This document shows positions 22,005 to 33,157 of a stretch of DNA of 64,000 nt, in pieces. The number at the start of each line of letters is the position of its first letter. Position 1 is the first letter of the stretch. This DNA comes from Heliocidaris erythrogramma (Eukaryota; Echinodermata; Echinoidea; Camarodonta; Echinometridae), in the NCBI GenBank assembly GCA_025617745.1, contig CM046869.1:4364244-4428243 (forward strand), in the 5' to 3' direction. The position numbers and the translations under genes were made by a program. The notes beneath the pieces were generated by a model. That model was not told the DNA's origin. It saw nothing but the letters and a program-made list of their open reading frames with translations, and ran no database searches.

Positions 22005-23189
22005 ATGGCTGAGAAATATGCCTACGCAATTCATACTGATGACGACGTCAGAAAGAGGACTTCTGTTGATGAGGTCAACCGTTATCGAGACAAGGATGTA
22101 GTCAATGTAGCATACGAAAGTAAAGACGCTTGCCATATCAGGGAGAACTGTACACATGGTCATGATAGTTCAGCCAATGGACACAGTTCTGAATATAGTG
22201 AAAGTGACATGTCGAATGGAGGGAAGAAGGTGAGGATGCATACCCTTTGTGCCGAATTTCTTGTGAACCATCTGGCCGTGTTGTATTGCTTTTTATGTGC
22301 CTTCATCACATCTCTGGCTTCCGTAGGTGTTGCTGCTCTGTCAGGGTCAATCAGTCCCAATGAAATCAATTTCATCCGTATGGCCATGCAACTTCTTGCA
22401 TGTCTCCCCGTAGCAGTCCATCAGAAAATTCATTTTCGATACTCAAAAAAGGCCTATCTTCTACTCTTCGCACGTAGCATAATTGGAGCAATCAACTCAA
22501 CCCTGTTCTTCTTCATCTATCAAATTATGCCCTTGGCCACCGCCAAGGCCATACAGTACACCTCCCCCATCTTCGCCGGGCTGCTAGGATGGCTAGTGCT
22601 CAAGGAATCTTGCTCGTTCATAGACACCATACTTTCGTTCGTGTCCCTCGGCGGGGTAATACTTGTAGTCCAGCCTCCGTTTATCTTCGAAAACGTGGAA
22701 GGGCTAGAACCCATTCCCGACTCAACTATACTCGGCTCAATCTTGAGTTTGATTAGTGCATTTCTTATTGGTCTTACTTTCATTATTATTCGTAAACTCA
22801 GCATTTACGGAATGTCGCCTCTCGTCGTTCTCATTGTCTACTCCATTATAGGGATGATCGTCTCAGGGGGGATGACAACCATCTTAGGACAGTGGACAAT
22901 TCCTCAATGCGGGTTAGATCGTTTCACATTGATTGGTAATGGCATCCTCCTTGTAATTGTTCAAATTTTGGAGTACGTAGCCTTAAAGACAGAACGCGCC
23001 TCGACAGTAGGTCTGATTCGTTCCAGTGACATCATATTCGCATTCATACTTGAATTCCTCTTCTTCAACATCCGTCCTAATCCCATAACCGTTGTTGGCG
23101 CGCTTGTGATCATGACCAGCCTTGTAGGACTCACTATGAAAAAGAGGTGTGACAAAGAACCGACTTCAGAAGATGATGATGAGCCTTGA
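22005..23189 (+). CDS. SLC35G1-like EamA/DMT-family membrane transporter, copy 4
   Basis: Intact 394-residue protein in one exon; ATG at 22005. A polar N-tail of about 88 residues is followed by ten predicted helices (about 90-112, 121-138, 150-169, 177-197, 205-222, 243-262, 270-291, 307-326, 335-354, 360-378). These form two EamA repeats. Signatures: ISPNEINFIRM (116-126), YTSPIFAGLLGW (185-196), QPPFIF (223-228), WTIPQCGLDR (297-306), LKTERASTVGLIRSSD (327-342). The short C-tail ends in acidic residues. An acceptor-like GTGGCTAG lies about 25 bases upstream. It is the nearest intact relative of pseudogene copy 3, only 360 bases upstream, which indicates a local tandem duplication. Substrate cannot be inferred; the protein should be a multi-pass carrier in plasma or internal membrane. 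Confidence 0.93.
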   Translation: MAEKYAYAIHTDDDVRKRTSVDEVNRYRDKDVVNVAYESKDACHIRENCTHGHDSSANGHSSEYSESDMSNGGKKVRMHTLCAEFLVNHLAVLYCFLCAFITSLASVGVAALSGSISPNEINFIRMAMQLLACLPVAVHQKIHFRYSKKAYLLLFARSIIGAINSTLFFFIYQIMPLATAKAIQYTSPIFAGLLGWLVLKESCSFIDTILSFVSLGGVILVVQPPFIFENVEGLEPIPDSTILGSILSLISAFLIGLTFIIIRKLSIYGMSPLVVLIVYSIIGMIVSGGMTTILGQWTIPQCGLDRFTLIGNGILLVIVQILEYVALKTERASTVGLIRSSDIIFAFILEFLFFNIRPNPITVVGALVIMTSLVGLTMKKRCDKEPTSEDDDEP

Positions 23190-25460
23190 ACTTCATGACC
23201 TGTCCTTAAATTACTAGTTTACTAGTTGCACAGAATATGCCTTATACATTCTTGTTACTGAAATATAATGTACGCATATTTCTAGATTTGATCGAATACA
23301 ATATGCTGTGAAATACAAGAAAAGTTATATTTTTCTCTCTTTTTATCGTCTATTCCATTGATTCGCCACATTGCATTTTCATTTTCAAGCCAAGATGATA
23401 GTTCCGGATTCGCATAATCTTTGCGTCATAACTTTTAACTACATAGTCCTAAGATATTACATTGGGATTTTTAAAATCGTTTTTCAAAGATCTAAAAGCA
23501 TCGTCGCTCTGAAGGCTTAGCTGACACATGCCAAGTATCTATAGAGGTAGAAAGTATACTCCTCCAACCCCAACAATGTGTAATCGTAATCGAAATTCAA
23601 CAGAATCGTTTAAGAAAAAAACATGTTGTTGTGTAAGTATTGATGGATCGTGTTTCAATCTTTTTATCACGTGTTTATTCAACTATCATCGTCTATGACC
23701 TGGCATCCTTAATTAACCTTTTGTAACATGCATATCATTATGACAACAGGTGTGATTATCATTGTAGTTCGAAACCAACACTCTTTCCGTCTTTTCTCTA
23801 AGCTTTCTCTGCAACTTAAGCACCATCTTCCTTATATTTCGTAGTTGAGAGCTTCAAGCACATCAAGCTTCATGCTTTCGCCATATGCATTCAGTTTATA
23901 ACTTAATATATTACATTTCTATGTGTATATGGTATTGAAAGAAAAATGTATTCATGTTACATTGATGAGCATGAATGTATGTTTATGGAGATGATATAGA
24001 AACCAATAAAATCAAATCAAATCAAATGCAAAGGTACATAATACCTATTTATCATAAGATTTTAAAAAACACAATATCATTCCTATCATACCATCACGGG
24101 ATATATCTCCCCCCCCCCCCTATTATTAAGTACTAAAGTATTCCTAACAATAAGATATTTCATAATAGATACAGGCTCATACTCTAGTTCAAAGTATGTA
24201 TATCCCATAAAAAGTTAACGTAATAAAATATTAAATTATTCTTACCTTGCTTACTGTGTTTTCAACTTGTTTGATATTTGCTACATTTTATTGTTTCTGT
24301 ACGCTCAAACATATCGGTTACATTTTAAAGTATCAACTATGTTTGTATTTATTCATGCACTGTACATGTCAACACGAGAAATTTATCTGTATTAATTATG
24401 GATAATAACTTTATGACTTGAATTGAGTATTTAAAACAAGAAGTTTATGAACAGTGCGCGCAGGTTTGGGGGCGGGGTATGAGGAAAGGGTTGTTACGAC
24501 ATGTCATGTATCATGGGTCTCTCCTCTCTGTTTCTTTGTCTCTCGTTCTCTCTACCCCCCCCCCCCTCTCTCTCTCTCAGGGGCGTCGATCCGTTTTTCG
24601 GATGGGGTGAAGCAGGGGCGGCGGAGCGTCTCTTTAAGGGGGGGCACCAGCAAAAAAGGGGCACCTACAAGGGGTGGACATAAGGCCAAAAAAATTATTA
24701 TTTGTGGCATTGGTATTACCCTACAGTTCAATTAATACATTATCAAACATCATCTTCTTCCTTTTTATTGTGGTTCTGGACACTGCTTGAGCTTCCCCAA
24801 TTAACAGTTGTGTGTACGGTCTAATGATTCATGTGCGAGCGAGCGAAGTGCATTACTAACAGCGATATAATGAAAATTGACAACTTCATTTCGGGGGAAT
24901 TTCGAATGCCATAGTCTTTTAATTCGTTATGATTACATTAATATCAACGTATTTATCTGCTTGACCTTTTTATAATTATGTTATAAGAACGAAGGAGCGT
25001 AGCATGCGAGTTTGGGGGAATTATCAGAAAATAAAGCCCTTATTGGTCTAAATTATGGGCACATTCGAGCGAGCGGAATGAGAAATCCTTTGCTTGCGGG
25101 ATGGGGGGGGGGGGTAGGCATTGTGCCCCTCTTGCCTCCAGCTCCTCTGCCCTACTTTGTAGTTATAGCAATATGTTACCTGGTCCCTGTTACTACATAA
25201 AGGCGAGCCCATTCTTTGAGATTTTGTAGGAAACGTCTCAGTGGAAAATATCGGTAAAAAGGGGCACTTGATCCATTATCTGTATCTGCTTTCGTGCCTA
25301 AATTTGTGATATGCATGGAAACAAAACATTTCCATGTATGATTTATGGACAATAAAGATTGAATTGATCTTTGAAGGTTTGCATTACTTTTTGTAATAAT
25401 AAAAATACAAAACGTTATTTTTGTAATGTCTAAACTGAGAGTCGAACCCACATACCTCAG
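23190..25460. other. Intergenic; decayed repeats only
   Basis: A non-LTR-like tail, ACCAATAAAATCAAATCAAA, ends near 24028. C run at 24110 and G run at 25104. A LINE-like tail (GACAATAAAGATTGAATTGA) lies near 25350. No gene seen on either strand. Confidence 0.45.
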
Positions 25461-25728
25461 CACTAGCGGATCCAGGGGGGGGGGCCGAATCGGCCGCGGC
25501 CCCCCCCCCCCCCCCACTGAGCGACTTTTCAAGAAGCTGGCGAGACCGAAAAATACGGGCCAACCTTTTTGAAAAAAAAAAAATTTTGTTCCTACCCCCC
25601 CCCCCCCCCCCCCCCCCACTGAGCGACTTTTCGAGAAGCTGGCGAGACCGAAAAAAATACGGTTCTACCTTTTCAAAAACTTTCATTTTTCGGCCCCCTC
25701 TTTTACTCAATCCTGGATCCGCCCCTGC
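25461..25728. repeat. GGATCC foldback repeat with internal tandem duplication
   Basis: Starts AGCGGATCCAGGGGG and ends CCTGGATCCGCCCCTG. The block CACTGAGCGACTTTTC(A/G)AGAAGCTGGCGAGACCG occurs twice (about 25515 and 25617), each after a C run, so the internal unit was tandemly duplicated. Same family as 10849-11050. ORFs here are homopolymer artefacts. Confidence 0.65.
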
Positions 25729-26080
25729 TCAGGTTAAATGTCCGAGAGCTAACGCATTTCGCCACAGCAAGACGCTGGGAGCAATCGTCATTATATCGCT
25801 TACGGAATAAACCTAGCCTATGATTGCGAAATTGATTTAGATCGGAAAGGATCAGGTGCGCATGCGCCAGGGAGGACAGGGACAAAAAGTTCGTGGGAAA
25901 AAAAATTTAGCTTCCGGCCCGCCGACCCGCCGATCACCCTTTGTTCCCCCAGGTCCGCAACCCATACCCCGCCGCCGCCAGATCTTAATCCAAATCCAAG
26001 ATCAAAGGCTTAAATAGTCATAAATTGGCTGACATAGGCCTAAAAACAAAATAAAACAAAAACAAAAGCGCTCACTCACT

Positions 26081-26114
26081 CCTGATGACGGGCAGTCAAC
26101 CTGCCCGGAACGTC
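26081..26114 (+). other. Hammerhead-core-like stem-loop motif
   Basis: CTGATGA, then a 7-bp stem CGGGCAG/CTGCCCG with a TCAAC loop, then GAACGTC. This matches the CUGAUGA-stem II-GAAA layout of hammerhead ribozymes except for C in place of the last A. Related to 17149-17182. Probably a decayed retroelement-borne motif. Confidence 0.35.
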
Positions 26115-26439
26115 GAGACGCCTCATCTCTCCTACTCTTCATCGCCGAGACTTCTCACCGGATCTACTCTCCACCGCCGAGACTCGTCACCTCACCTACT
26201 CTTCTTCCAGCCACCTTTCTCATCTGGTTTACAGTCCTTCTAAGGACTTCACTCTCACGAAAGATAATTTCTTATACCTTGTTTCTCTCTCGACTATCAA
26301 TTTCTCTTTTTCTCCCCTTCTCTCATCATTCTCTACCCTCATTTCAATACCCCAACAGTCCTTATCAGGACTAGCACATGGTGAACCGTAAACCTTCTCC
26401 ACGTTAAAGATTGAATTGTTGTTGTTGTTGTATTGTAAG

Positions 26440-26795
26440 AGCAAAGGGCGCTTATCAGAGATGGAAAGGTGCTCTTAAAAGAGGTGAAAAGGGACACTCA
26501 CCAGAAAAGGAAAAGGACACATGTTAGATAGGAAACGGGGCACTTATCAGATTTGAAAAGGGATATTTATTAGAGGAGGGAAATGGGCACTTATTAGAAG
26601 GGAAGGGGTACCTATCAGAAATAAAAATGCACTTATCATAGGAGAAAGGGCACATATTAGACAGGAGGGGGGGCAGTTATTAGTTTTGAGAAGGGGGCAT
26701 CTATTAGAAGGAGAAAAGGCCACTTATTAGAAGGGAAAAGGAAGACATATCAGAAGTAGAACTTCACTTATCAAAGGAGAAAATTTCCCCTATTA
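26440..26795. repeat. Degenerate ~28-bp tandem repeat, first part
   Basis: Repeated units of the form GGGCACTTATCAGAAGGGAAAA with many substitutions. The array continues at 27221-27360 after an intervening retroelement-like segment. Confidence 0.6.
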
Positions 26796-27220
26796 AGAAG
26801 TTAAATTGGATTATACAATACTATTTGTTATCTGGTTATTATCGTCCGTTCTTTCTGTTGATTTATTGTATTCTTCCTTGTTCCATACTATGTAATTATC
26901 CTTATACTTCTGTTCATCTTTTCCTTTCTTTCTCACTCGCTCATTCGACTTCCATATACCTTTGTTTGATTTCAATTGAATATGTTGTTGTTCATGTTTG
27001 TTCCACGTTCTCACTTCTATGCCTTTATTCTTTTCACTATCTCTGCTTACAAACTTTATTTACATGGTTTAAGTATTAAGTTATGCATTCCAATTTAAAT
27101 GTTTATACCAAACTATATGTCACCTTTGATGTTATTGAAATCATGATTGTAAACTTTTGTAATTCGGCTTTGCCGCGAAGAACACATTTTCAATAAACCA
27201 TTTTGAATTGAATTGAATTG
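26796..27220 (+). mobile_element. Non-LTR retroelement 3' fragment inserted in the tandem repeat
   Basis: A pyrimidine-rich segment ends with ATTCGGCTTTGCCGCGAAGAA, then TCAATAAACCATTTTGAATTG and (AATTG)n. Both sides are the same GGGCACTTAT repeat, so this is an insertion. The internal ORFs show no reverse transcriptase motifs; only the 3' end is present. Confidence 0.45.
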
Positions 27221-27360
27221 AAAAGGGCACATATTAGCAAGAAAGGGGAGGGGGGCAATTATCAGATTGAAAATGTGCACTTCATTAGACGGAGAAAAGG
27301 AGCACTTATCAGAAGGGGATAGGGACTTTTTCAGAAAATAAAGGGGCACATTTAGGGTAC
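27221..27360. repeat. Degenerate ~28-bp tandem repeat, second part
   Basis: Units such as GGGCACATATTAG and GAGCACTTATCAGAAGGGGA continue the array seen at 26440-26795. Confidence 0.55.
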
Positions 27361-28399
27361 TTGAAAAAGTGGGGGCACTGTGCCCCCCCCCCCGAGTGCA
27401 AGACAGGTATATATTACCCTTCTGGATTTTTTTAACGCCTCTTAATTACCACCTTCTCCACAGTTACATGAAGCAGCGATCAAAAATTGGAAGTGTGATC
27501 GTGTAATGCCTTTCGTATTTCATTGTTTGAAATGTTACATTTCCCGAGTTTTGCATCATTTTTCCTTATTTTATTTTACACCGCCGGTTTGGGGGGGGGG
27601 GGGGCGGGCAAAAAGGTATGTTTTCCCCAAATATTTTCTTGGGGTAACTGCCCCCTCCCCCCCCCCCCCAGGATCGACACCCCTGCTCTTTCTCTCTCTC
27701 TTTCTCTCTCTCTTACTAAACAGTAGTTTAGTTTTATTCGAGATAATTGTCGAGACTATTTCGGATTCTTATTCAATAGTTATATCGAACAACTTATCAC
27801 TACAATTAATACAAAAATATATATTTCAGGCGGGAACGGCAATAAAAATTCAATATGAATCCATATTATTTTTTTTAACATGAAGAACAATATGAAGAAT
27901 CATTAGAGATTTTCACATTCTTCAAATTATAATTAGCTCTCTATCTGTCTATCGTCATCTAGATTTGTTATACAAATAAAACATTAGTGCGAATTAGATT
28001 TCCCCTTAGGTTCTCAGTAAGCTAGTTTCAAGGATATTGTTCGTTTGCATTGAGCATGCTGAGGTACACGTGATAGTATCAAGAAGAAACAGTATTTACT
28101 GCTGGTGTGGTATCGGGTAAACTTATATTTTGCGAGGTAAATATCCTGCCAAGTCTCCAAATTAGAATCACTTGCTTAAAGGGTCAGACATAGGTAGCTC
28201 ATAACGCAGTCCTCACAGAGCGGGATAATTTGCATTTATTTTCTGTTCATTTCATTTGCCGCGAATTGAAGACATATTACCTGATTACACAGGACTCTTT
28301 GTTCGTGCTATATTGTTGAGATGGAAGTTAATGATAATATTCCGTTCTTGTATAGCGCATATCACATTATGATGTAACGTATGTGTGTGTGGGTATGTG
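27361..28399. other. Intergenic; G and C homopolymers, no gene
   Basis: C run near 27384, G run near 27591, C run near 27656 and a (CT)n stretch near 27690. A 125-codon frame at 27506-27883 runs through the homopolymers and has no domain; I regard it as spurious. Confidence 0.45.
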
Positions 28400-28620
28400 T
28401 GTAATTGGGTTTTTACAGACGTGTATCAATCAAATATGATTATTTACGTCTGGGGACCGACCTTTAACGTCACCATCCGAAAGACGTGACTCAGTCTCGA
28501 ACCTGGGTCCGCTGAATCAGTTTATAACTTCCACTGTTAGCTGGATTACAGGCGCACGCCCAGTCTGTGCTTCCAAAGGACTTTGGATCTGTATCCCGGC
28601 TTTAACTCCGGCAACCGTAC
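28400..28620 (-). repeat. tRNA-derived SINE (minus strand)
   Basis: On the minus strand: CCAGGTTCGAGACTGAGTCA (B-box-like), then TTTCGGATGGTGACGTTAAA, GGTCGGTCCCCAGACGTAAA, and a tail. A tRNA-like head plus the CTTTCGGATGGTGACGTTAAA body is a common SINE structure in deuterostomes. Boundaries approximate. Confidence 0.5.
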
Positions 28621-29919
28621 CGCTCAGTGCAGTCAAGGAATAAATCGTACAAGTACGCACTTACTACACACCTGGGTCGAGTGTGGAAAATGTACAACAA
28701 AACGTTTCCTGATATACTAGTAAATTACATGTTTTATTACGAATCACTGATTTGCATTCACCATGTTGTGCGCGAGAAATAACTGAACAAAGGAGGAATG
28801 GATGAGACATCAATGACGATTAAAATTGTATTTAAATTTCACGACTACACGAAGTCTTGATGTGAAATCTTGTGCCACTTTTGGGAGAGACTTGAACATT
28901 TTGTGAATAAAACTTCCAGACAAAAAAATGAAACGAAACATCTCTTCGAAATACATCATTGAGGACACAATGCAAAAGGTGCAAAAGGTCGTGGTATCAA
29001 GGATGACTATTCAGCTTCTATGTTGTCTGCCACTGGATGCTTACCGGAGAGCCCCTTTCAACCACAGCCGCGATGCATACCTGCTTCTCCTGCGCTCCAT
29101 CCTATGCACAATCAACACATCTCTCGGATACATCACCTATCAAATCATGCCCGTTTCCAGTGCAAAATCGATACAGTACAGCACCCCTGTTTTCGCGGGA
29201 CTATTCGGATGGATACTGTTAAGAGAGTCCTCCTCGATTGTTGATACTGTTTTCTGCTGCCTGACTCTTGGTGGGGTTTTCCTTATTGCACAACCACCGT
29301 TTTTGTTCGGAGCTGACGAATCGGTCGAAACAGCTTCTGATGCTAAAGTTCTTGGTTCCCTTTTGAGTCTGCTATGTGCTCTCCTTTCTGTATTTATGCT
29401 TAATCATGCGAAAGCTTGTTTCTCACATGCCTTCGCTGACCATGCTTACCTTCTATTCTATTTTCGGAGCATGTTTCTCGGCATTTCTGACTTCCATCCT
29501 CCAGCAGTGGACACTCCCTGGATGTGGATTGGATCGCATCATTCTCCTTGGCAACGGCATTGGTCACTTTATTTCTCAGATCCTTATCTACCTAGCTCTC
29601 AAAACTCAACGAGCTTCAACTGTTGCCCTCGTTCACTCCTGCGATATCTTCTTCTTAGTCATACTCGAGTATCTATTATTCGGGGTTATCCCAAACTACA
29701 CTCTTTGAACAGGTGGTAAAATAACCTGTGGTTAAACAGTTGTGGTAAGAATATGTGTCAAAAATGTACACATATCTGTGTAGAAGCATGAAACAAGGGT
29801 ACACAGCATGCGAGTTAAACGTTTACACCTGCACCGCGGTAAAAAGAAACCCGATTCTGGTCAAACTTCGTCCACATGTCAAAATGTTACCCCATTTTGT
29901 GGTAATCATCAACACACTT

Positions 29920-30408
29920 GGACACGATGACAAAAGAGAGGGGCAAAATATACAGCTCCTCATTGTACCCTCCACAATAGACCTGTTTACTAAGTGATTC
30001 AAATTTTATGCATACTTTTGAAACAAAGGTTGTTCTTGACAACCTGAAAGCTTGTTAGAGGCTTGTCAGACATAGCAACAAGTAATGTATGCAAACTGGA
30101 TTCCAAGTATTGTAGTTCATTCATTAATAACAGGTTAATGGAATACCTCGTTACTAGGTCCCCAGGAAAGAAACATCCATATATTTGAACACTTAGTAAA
30201 CAGGTCTATTGTTCTGGTAGAAGAACATCCCTTCATTGCTATTATATGTAAAATAAGTAGAACCGTGGATATGCATGTGACACCTGTTCCACATTTTTTT
30301 ACATAATAGCATTAGCAATGAAGGGATGTTCTTTGTCTACCAGAACCAGTGTGGAAGGTACAATGAGGAGCTGTATATTTTGTCCGCTTCTTTGTTTGCC
30401 ATGTTCAT
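29920..30408. mobile_element. Palindromic MITE (TGAACA family), second copy, itself interrupted
   Basis: The left arm (ACACGATGACAAAAGAG, ATACAGCTCCTCATTGTACC) and the right arm (GGTACAATGAGGAGCTG, TTTTGTCCGCTTCTTTG, ATGTTCATAG) match the element at 19454-19708. Its left arm is broken after CCTCCACAA by the 227-bp element at 29980-30206. Confidence 0.75.
29980..30206. mobile_element. 227-bp MITE (GACC...GGTC), copy B
   Basis: TA target duplication at 29978-29979 and 30207-30208. Perfect ends GACCTGTTTACTAAGTG / CACTTAGTAAACAGGTC. Same length as the 14815-15041 copy, and it shares AAACAAAGGTTGTTCTTG and CAACCTGAAAGCTTG blocks, but its terminal arms differ in sequence. Confidence 0.88.
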
Positions 30409-31938
30409 AGTAGGTGTGTATATAGGCGCGAAACGCGGCCGGGTACGATCACATGCAGTGCAGTGGTGAAGCTACACTACAGTTCATCGTCATCATGGAG
30501 TCGTTGCTGAGATCGTGGGGGATGCCAGCCGATGTCATCTCTTCATTTAATTGTAAAACATTCACATTGTCATTATATTAATTTTATTATTGCATCAGAA
30601 GCTATGTTATAGACCCAGAGTACATTTCAGAGTTGATTGCACATTGGAAGTGGATGTTTGATGTTGCGTTCCGCCGCGAAGGCCGTCGGAGGAGCCCCGG
30701 GCGGAACTTCCCGATTTACACGTGTGCACCAATAAGTATCTATAGTGTGACGCCACCATTATAATATAATTATGTCTAAATTATATGTAAATCATTTGTT
30801 ATGTGAAAATCAACCTTTCAGATCATGTTATATAGTTGGAAACATCTGTTGTAACATTGTTTTGTAGTTTGTTTTGTTTTCCATTATTGAGATGCAAGTT
30901 TTAAGAGGAAATGCGTTTGTCAAAACTATATCAAAAGTGTTTTTTTCCAACAAATTTACAAAACAAAAAACATACATCCAGGTTTTCGCCCTTTTCTTTT
31001 GGAAAATTGACCAAATTGTAAAAAAAAGAAGCTTGTATATTGTTACTTTTATTGTGATTGATCCACATTCCAGCATTTAGAGTAATTATATGTAAATTAT
31101 ATGTAAATAATTCAACCTTTCTGATCATATTTAAATACATGTACTGTAGTTTAAAATCTGTTAACTTTTTTTGGAACTTTTTCCATGCTTATTAAAATGC
31201 AAGTTTTTAACAAAACATAATTTTCATTGTGCATTTGTCTTGTAGTCTCAACTCATCCTGGTGTAGACATTTCGTGTAAAAAGTGACACATTGGTGTGTG
31301 GTAAAAAGTATGGGGTAAATTCTGTAGCACTTAAGGGGTGAAATAATAACACAGCTGCGGGGTGAATTGTTACACAGGCTGGTAGTGGTTAAAAGTTGCA
31401 AAGCATGTGGTAAAAAAGGGAACATGATCGTTTTGGGGTAAGATGTTACCCCACCCTTTGGTGTTAACATTTTACACATTAGATGTGTAAAACATAACAC
31501 ATGTATCAAGCAAAATCTAACCACTCATGGTGTGTAATTGTTTACACCACAGACGACCATGTTCCCTTTTAACACATTTTGGTGTTATTTTTTAACACCA
31601 ATGGGGTAACTTTTTTTAAGAATGTACTTAACGGCGATCGGGGCTTGTGTAATCGTCGCAAGTCGGAAACATGAAGGTGCGAAGCACGGCCGAGGTGAGG
31701 ATGACCTGACATCTCTGAAAGCCGGCACGGTAGTGCTGGTACAGTTATTATGGCAAATTTTGATCACAGAGACGGCTGATGACTGCGCAAATTATAAGAT
31801 ACATTTTAGTCTCTCACAGTAAAGCATTGTTTGTGTATAACTGATTCTTCCGTTAAGACCGAAACGTTATATTCAGTCATTAAATGTTTGATATTTCTTC
31901 ATATCGATTTTAAAATAAAACAGGTCAGTAAACATATA

Positions 31939-32095
31939 GGCCCTGTTGCATAAAACTTGCCATTAATGGTAACTGTGCTATCAATGTTAACTACCATGGT
32001 AATATCACTCAACAGCCAATCAAAATCAAGGTTTCCATGGGAGTTACCATTGATGGCAAAGTGACCGTTAATGGTAAGTTTTATGCAATGGGGCC
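31939..32095. mobile_element. Hairpin MITE with GGCCC ends and CCAAT core
   Basis: Ends GGCCCTGTTGCATAAAACTT and its near complement. Inner pairs are built from repeated TTAATGGTAAC / GTTACCATT words. The asymmetric core has CAGCCAATCAAAATCAAGG (CCAATCA at 32016-32022). Confidence 0.75.
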
Positions 32096-33157
32096 TCAGT
32101 TCCCATGTTTTATGACGAAGTGGATGCTAAACAAAGGGAGAAAGAGTAGTAGAGATATGTAGAGAGGAAGACAACAAGAATGATAGATGAAAAGAAAGAA
32201 AAGCATTGACTACAATGTATTGTCTGTCTGTTCTTGGTGTTGTTTATAAACAGATAAAGAGACAGCATCTAAAGAAAGATAAAAAGTTTCATATTTCATA
32301 AAGTGTTTATTTTTCACACCAAATAAGTTGTCTCTTCAATTGCACAATGTGTACAATCGTTCCTTTCACTAATTAATACAGTGTTATCGAGAAACGACAC
32401 TCTGAACATGAGCACGGTGATCAGTGAGCCGCTAAATACGTACTTTTTACGTAGATCTTCCGAATCCACGTTTTGGACTAGAGCCTGTTTATACTTACAT
32501 AATACGTTTTGTTTGTTTCTTTCTGTCTTCTTTTCTTTTTTCCTCCTTTGTTCCTTTCTATCTTCGTCTTCTTGTTGCTGTTGTTTTTAGAAACTACTGT
32601 CATGACAATGCGTCACATTAATCCCATAATCGTTGATATATGCTTGATATCTGATTACATGGAGTTGGAAGAAAGAAAATCAAGGTTCCCTCTTTTGCAA
32701 TAGTAAATGTTTTATCGAAAATATAAGTAAATACAAACAGCATAAAAATATCACGATGTTGCGATATAAGAACTCTGTTTTGATACTACACAAAATTACA
32801 GATGAATGCTGAAGAAAAATAAGAAGGCTGCTGATGATGTAAAAATGACGAAACTAGTATGATGGTATATAGATTTCTGAATACACATCCATTTCGAACA
32901 TTCTTGTAGTGTCGAGGGTACGCCCCCCCCCCCCCCTCGAATGCCCCCTCCTTAAAAATGGTTTGACGTATCCTTATCAGCTTATTATCTTATACCTGCT
33001 TTTGTGAACACAAAGTGGCGTGTTAGAAAGCCATGTTAGTAGGGTGCATCGACCAGAAACCACGTGGTTGGATATTTATTTGATATTATATTTTTTAAAA
33101 TAACTGCAACAATCACAAAAGACGAATTATGACGAGTCATAGAAATAGGGAGACAGA
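32096..33157. other. Intergenic, no gene seen
   Basis: A C run at about 32922. ORFs at 32381-32703 are pyrimidine-rich low-complexity frames with no domain. Confidence 0.45.

Larger units (their letters stand above)
29699..31624. mobile_element. 1.9-kb TA-target DNA transposon inside pseudogene copy 5, with nested MITEs
   Basis: TA at 29697-29698 and 31625-31626. Removing the insert plus one TA rejoins the helix-10 reading frame, which sets the boundaries. The ends are weakly inverted (CACTCTTTGAACA / complement of TTTTTTTAAGAATG). Terminal regions hold many GGTGTTAAC, GGGGTAA and TTTACACC half-sites in both orientations (for example 31430-31610). No transposase ORF is recognisable. A palindromic MITE (29920-30408) with another MITE inside it accounts for part of the length. 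Confidence 0.7.
28928..31666 (+). pseudogene. SLC35G1-like transporter pseudogene, copy 5 (split by a 1.9-kb transposon)
   Basis: Acceptor-like CTTCCAG is 9 bases upstream of ATG 28928. The tail MKRNISSKYIIEDTMQK resembles the copy 3 tail (MKRTFSNKDVASDTG). It then jumps straight to helix 2 (RMTIQLLCCLP), so helix 1 is deleted. Helices 2-6 follow with SIQYSTPVFAGLFGWILL and QPPFLFG. A +1 frameshift near 29401-29408 moves the rest (RKLVSHMPSLTMLTFYSI, WTLPGCGLDR, LKTQRASTVALVHSCD, YLLFGVIPNY) to another frame. At NY (29694-29698) a DNA transposon (29699-31624) intervenes. Beyond it the last helix resumes as LTAIGACVIVAS, then diverges. Three independent lesions make it non-functional. Confidence 0.9.

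Noticed and set aside
25176-25710. 147- and 108-codon Gly-rich minus-strand ORFs
   Set aside because: They read through G/C homopolymers of the GGATCC foldback repeat.
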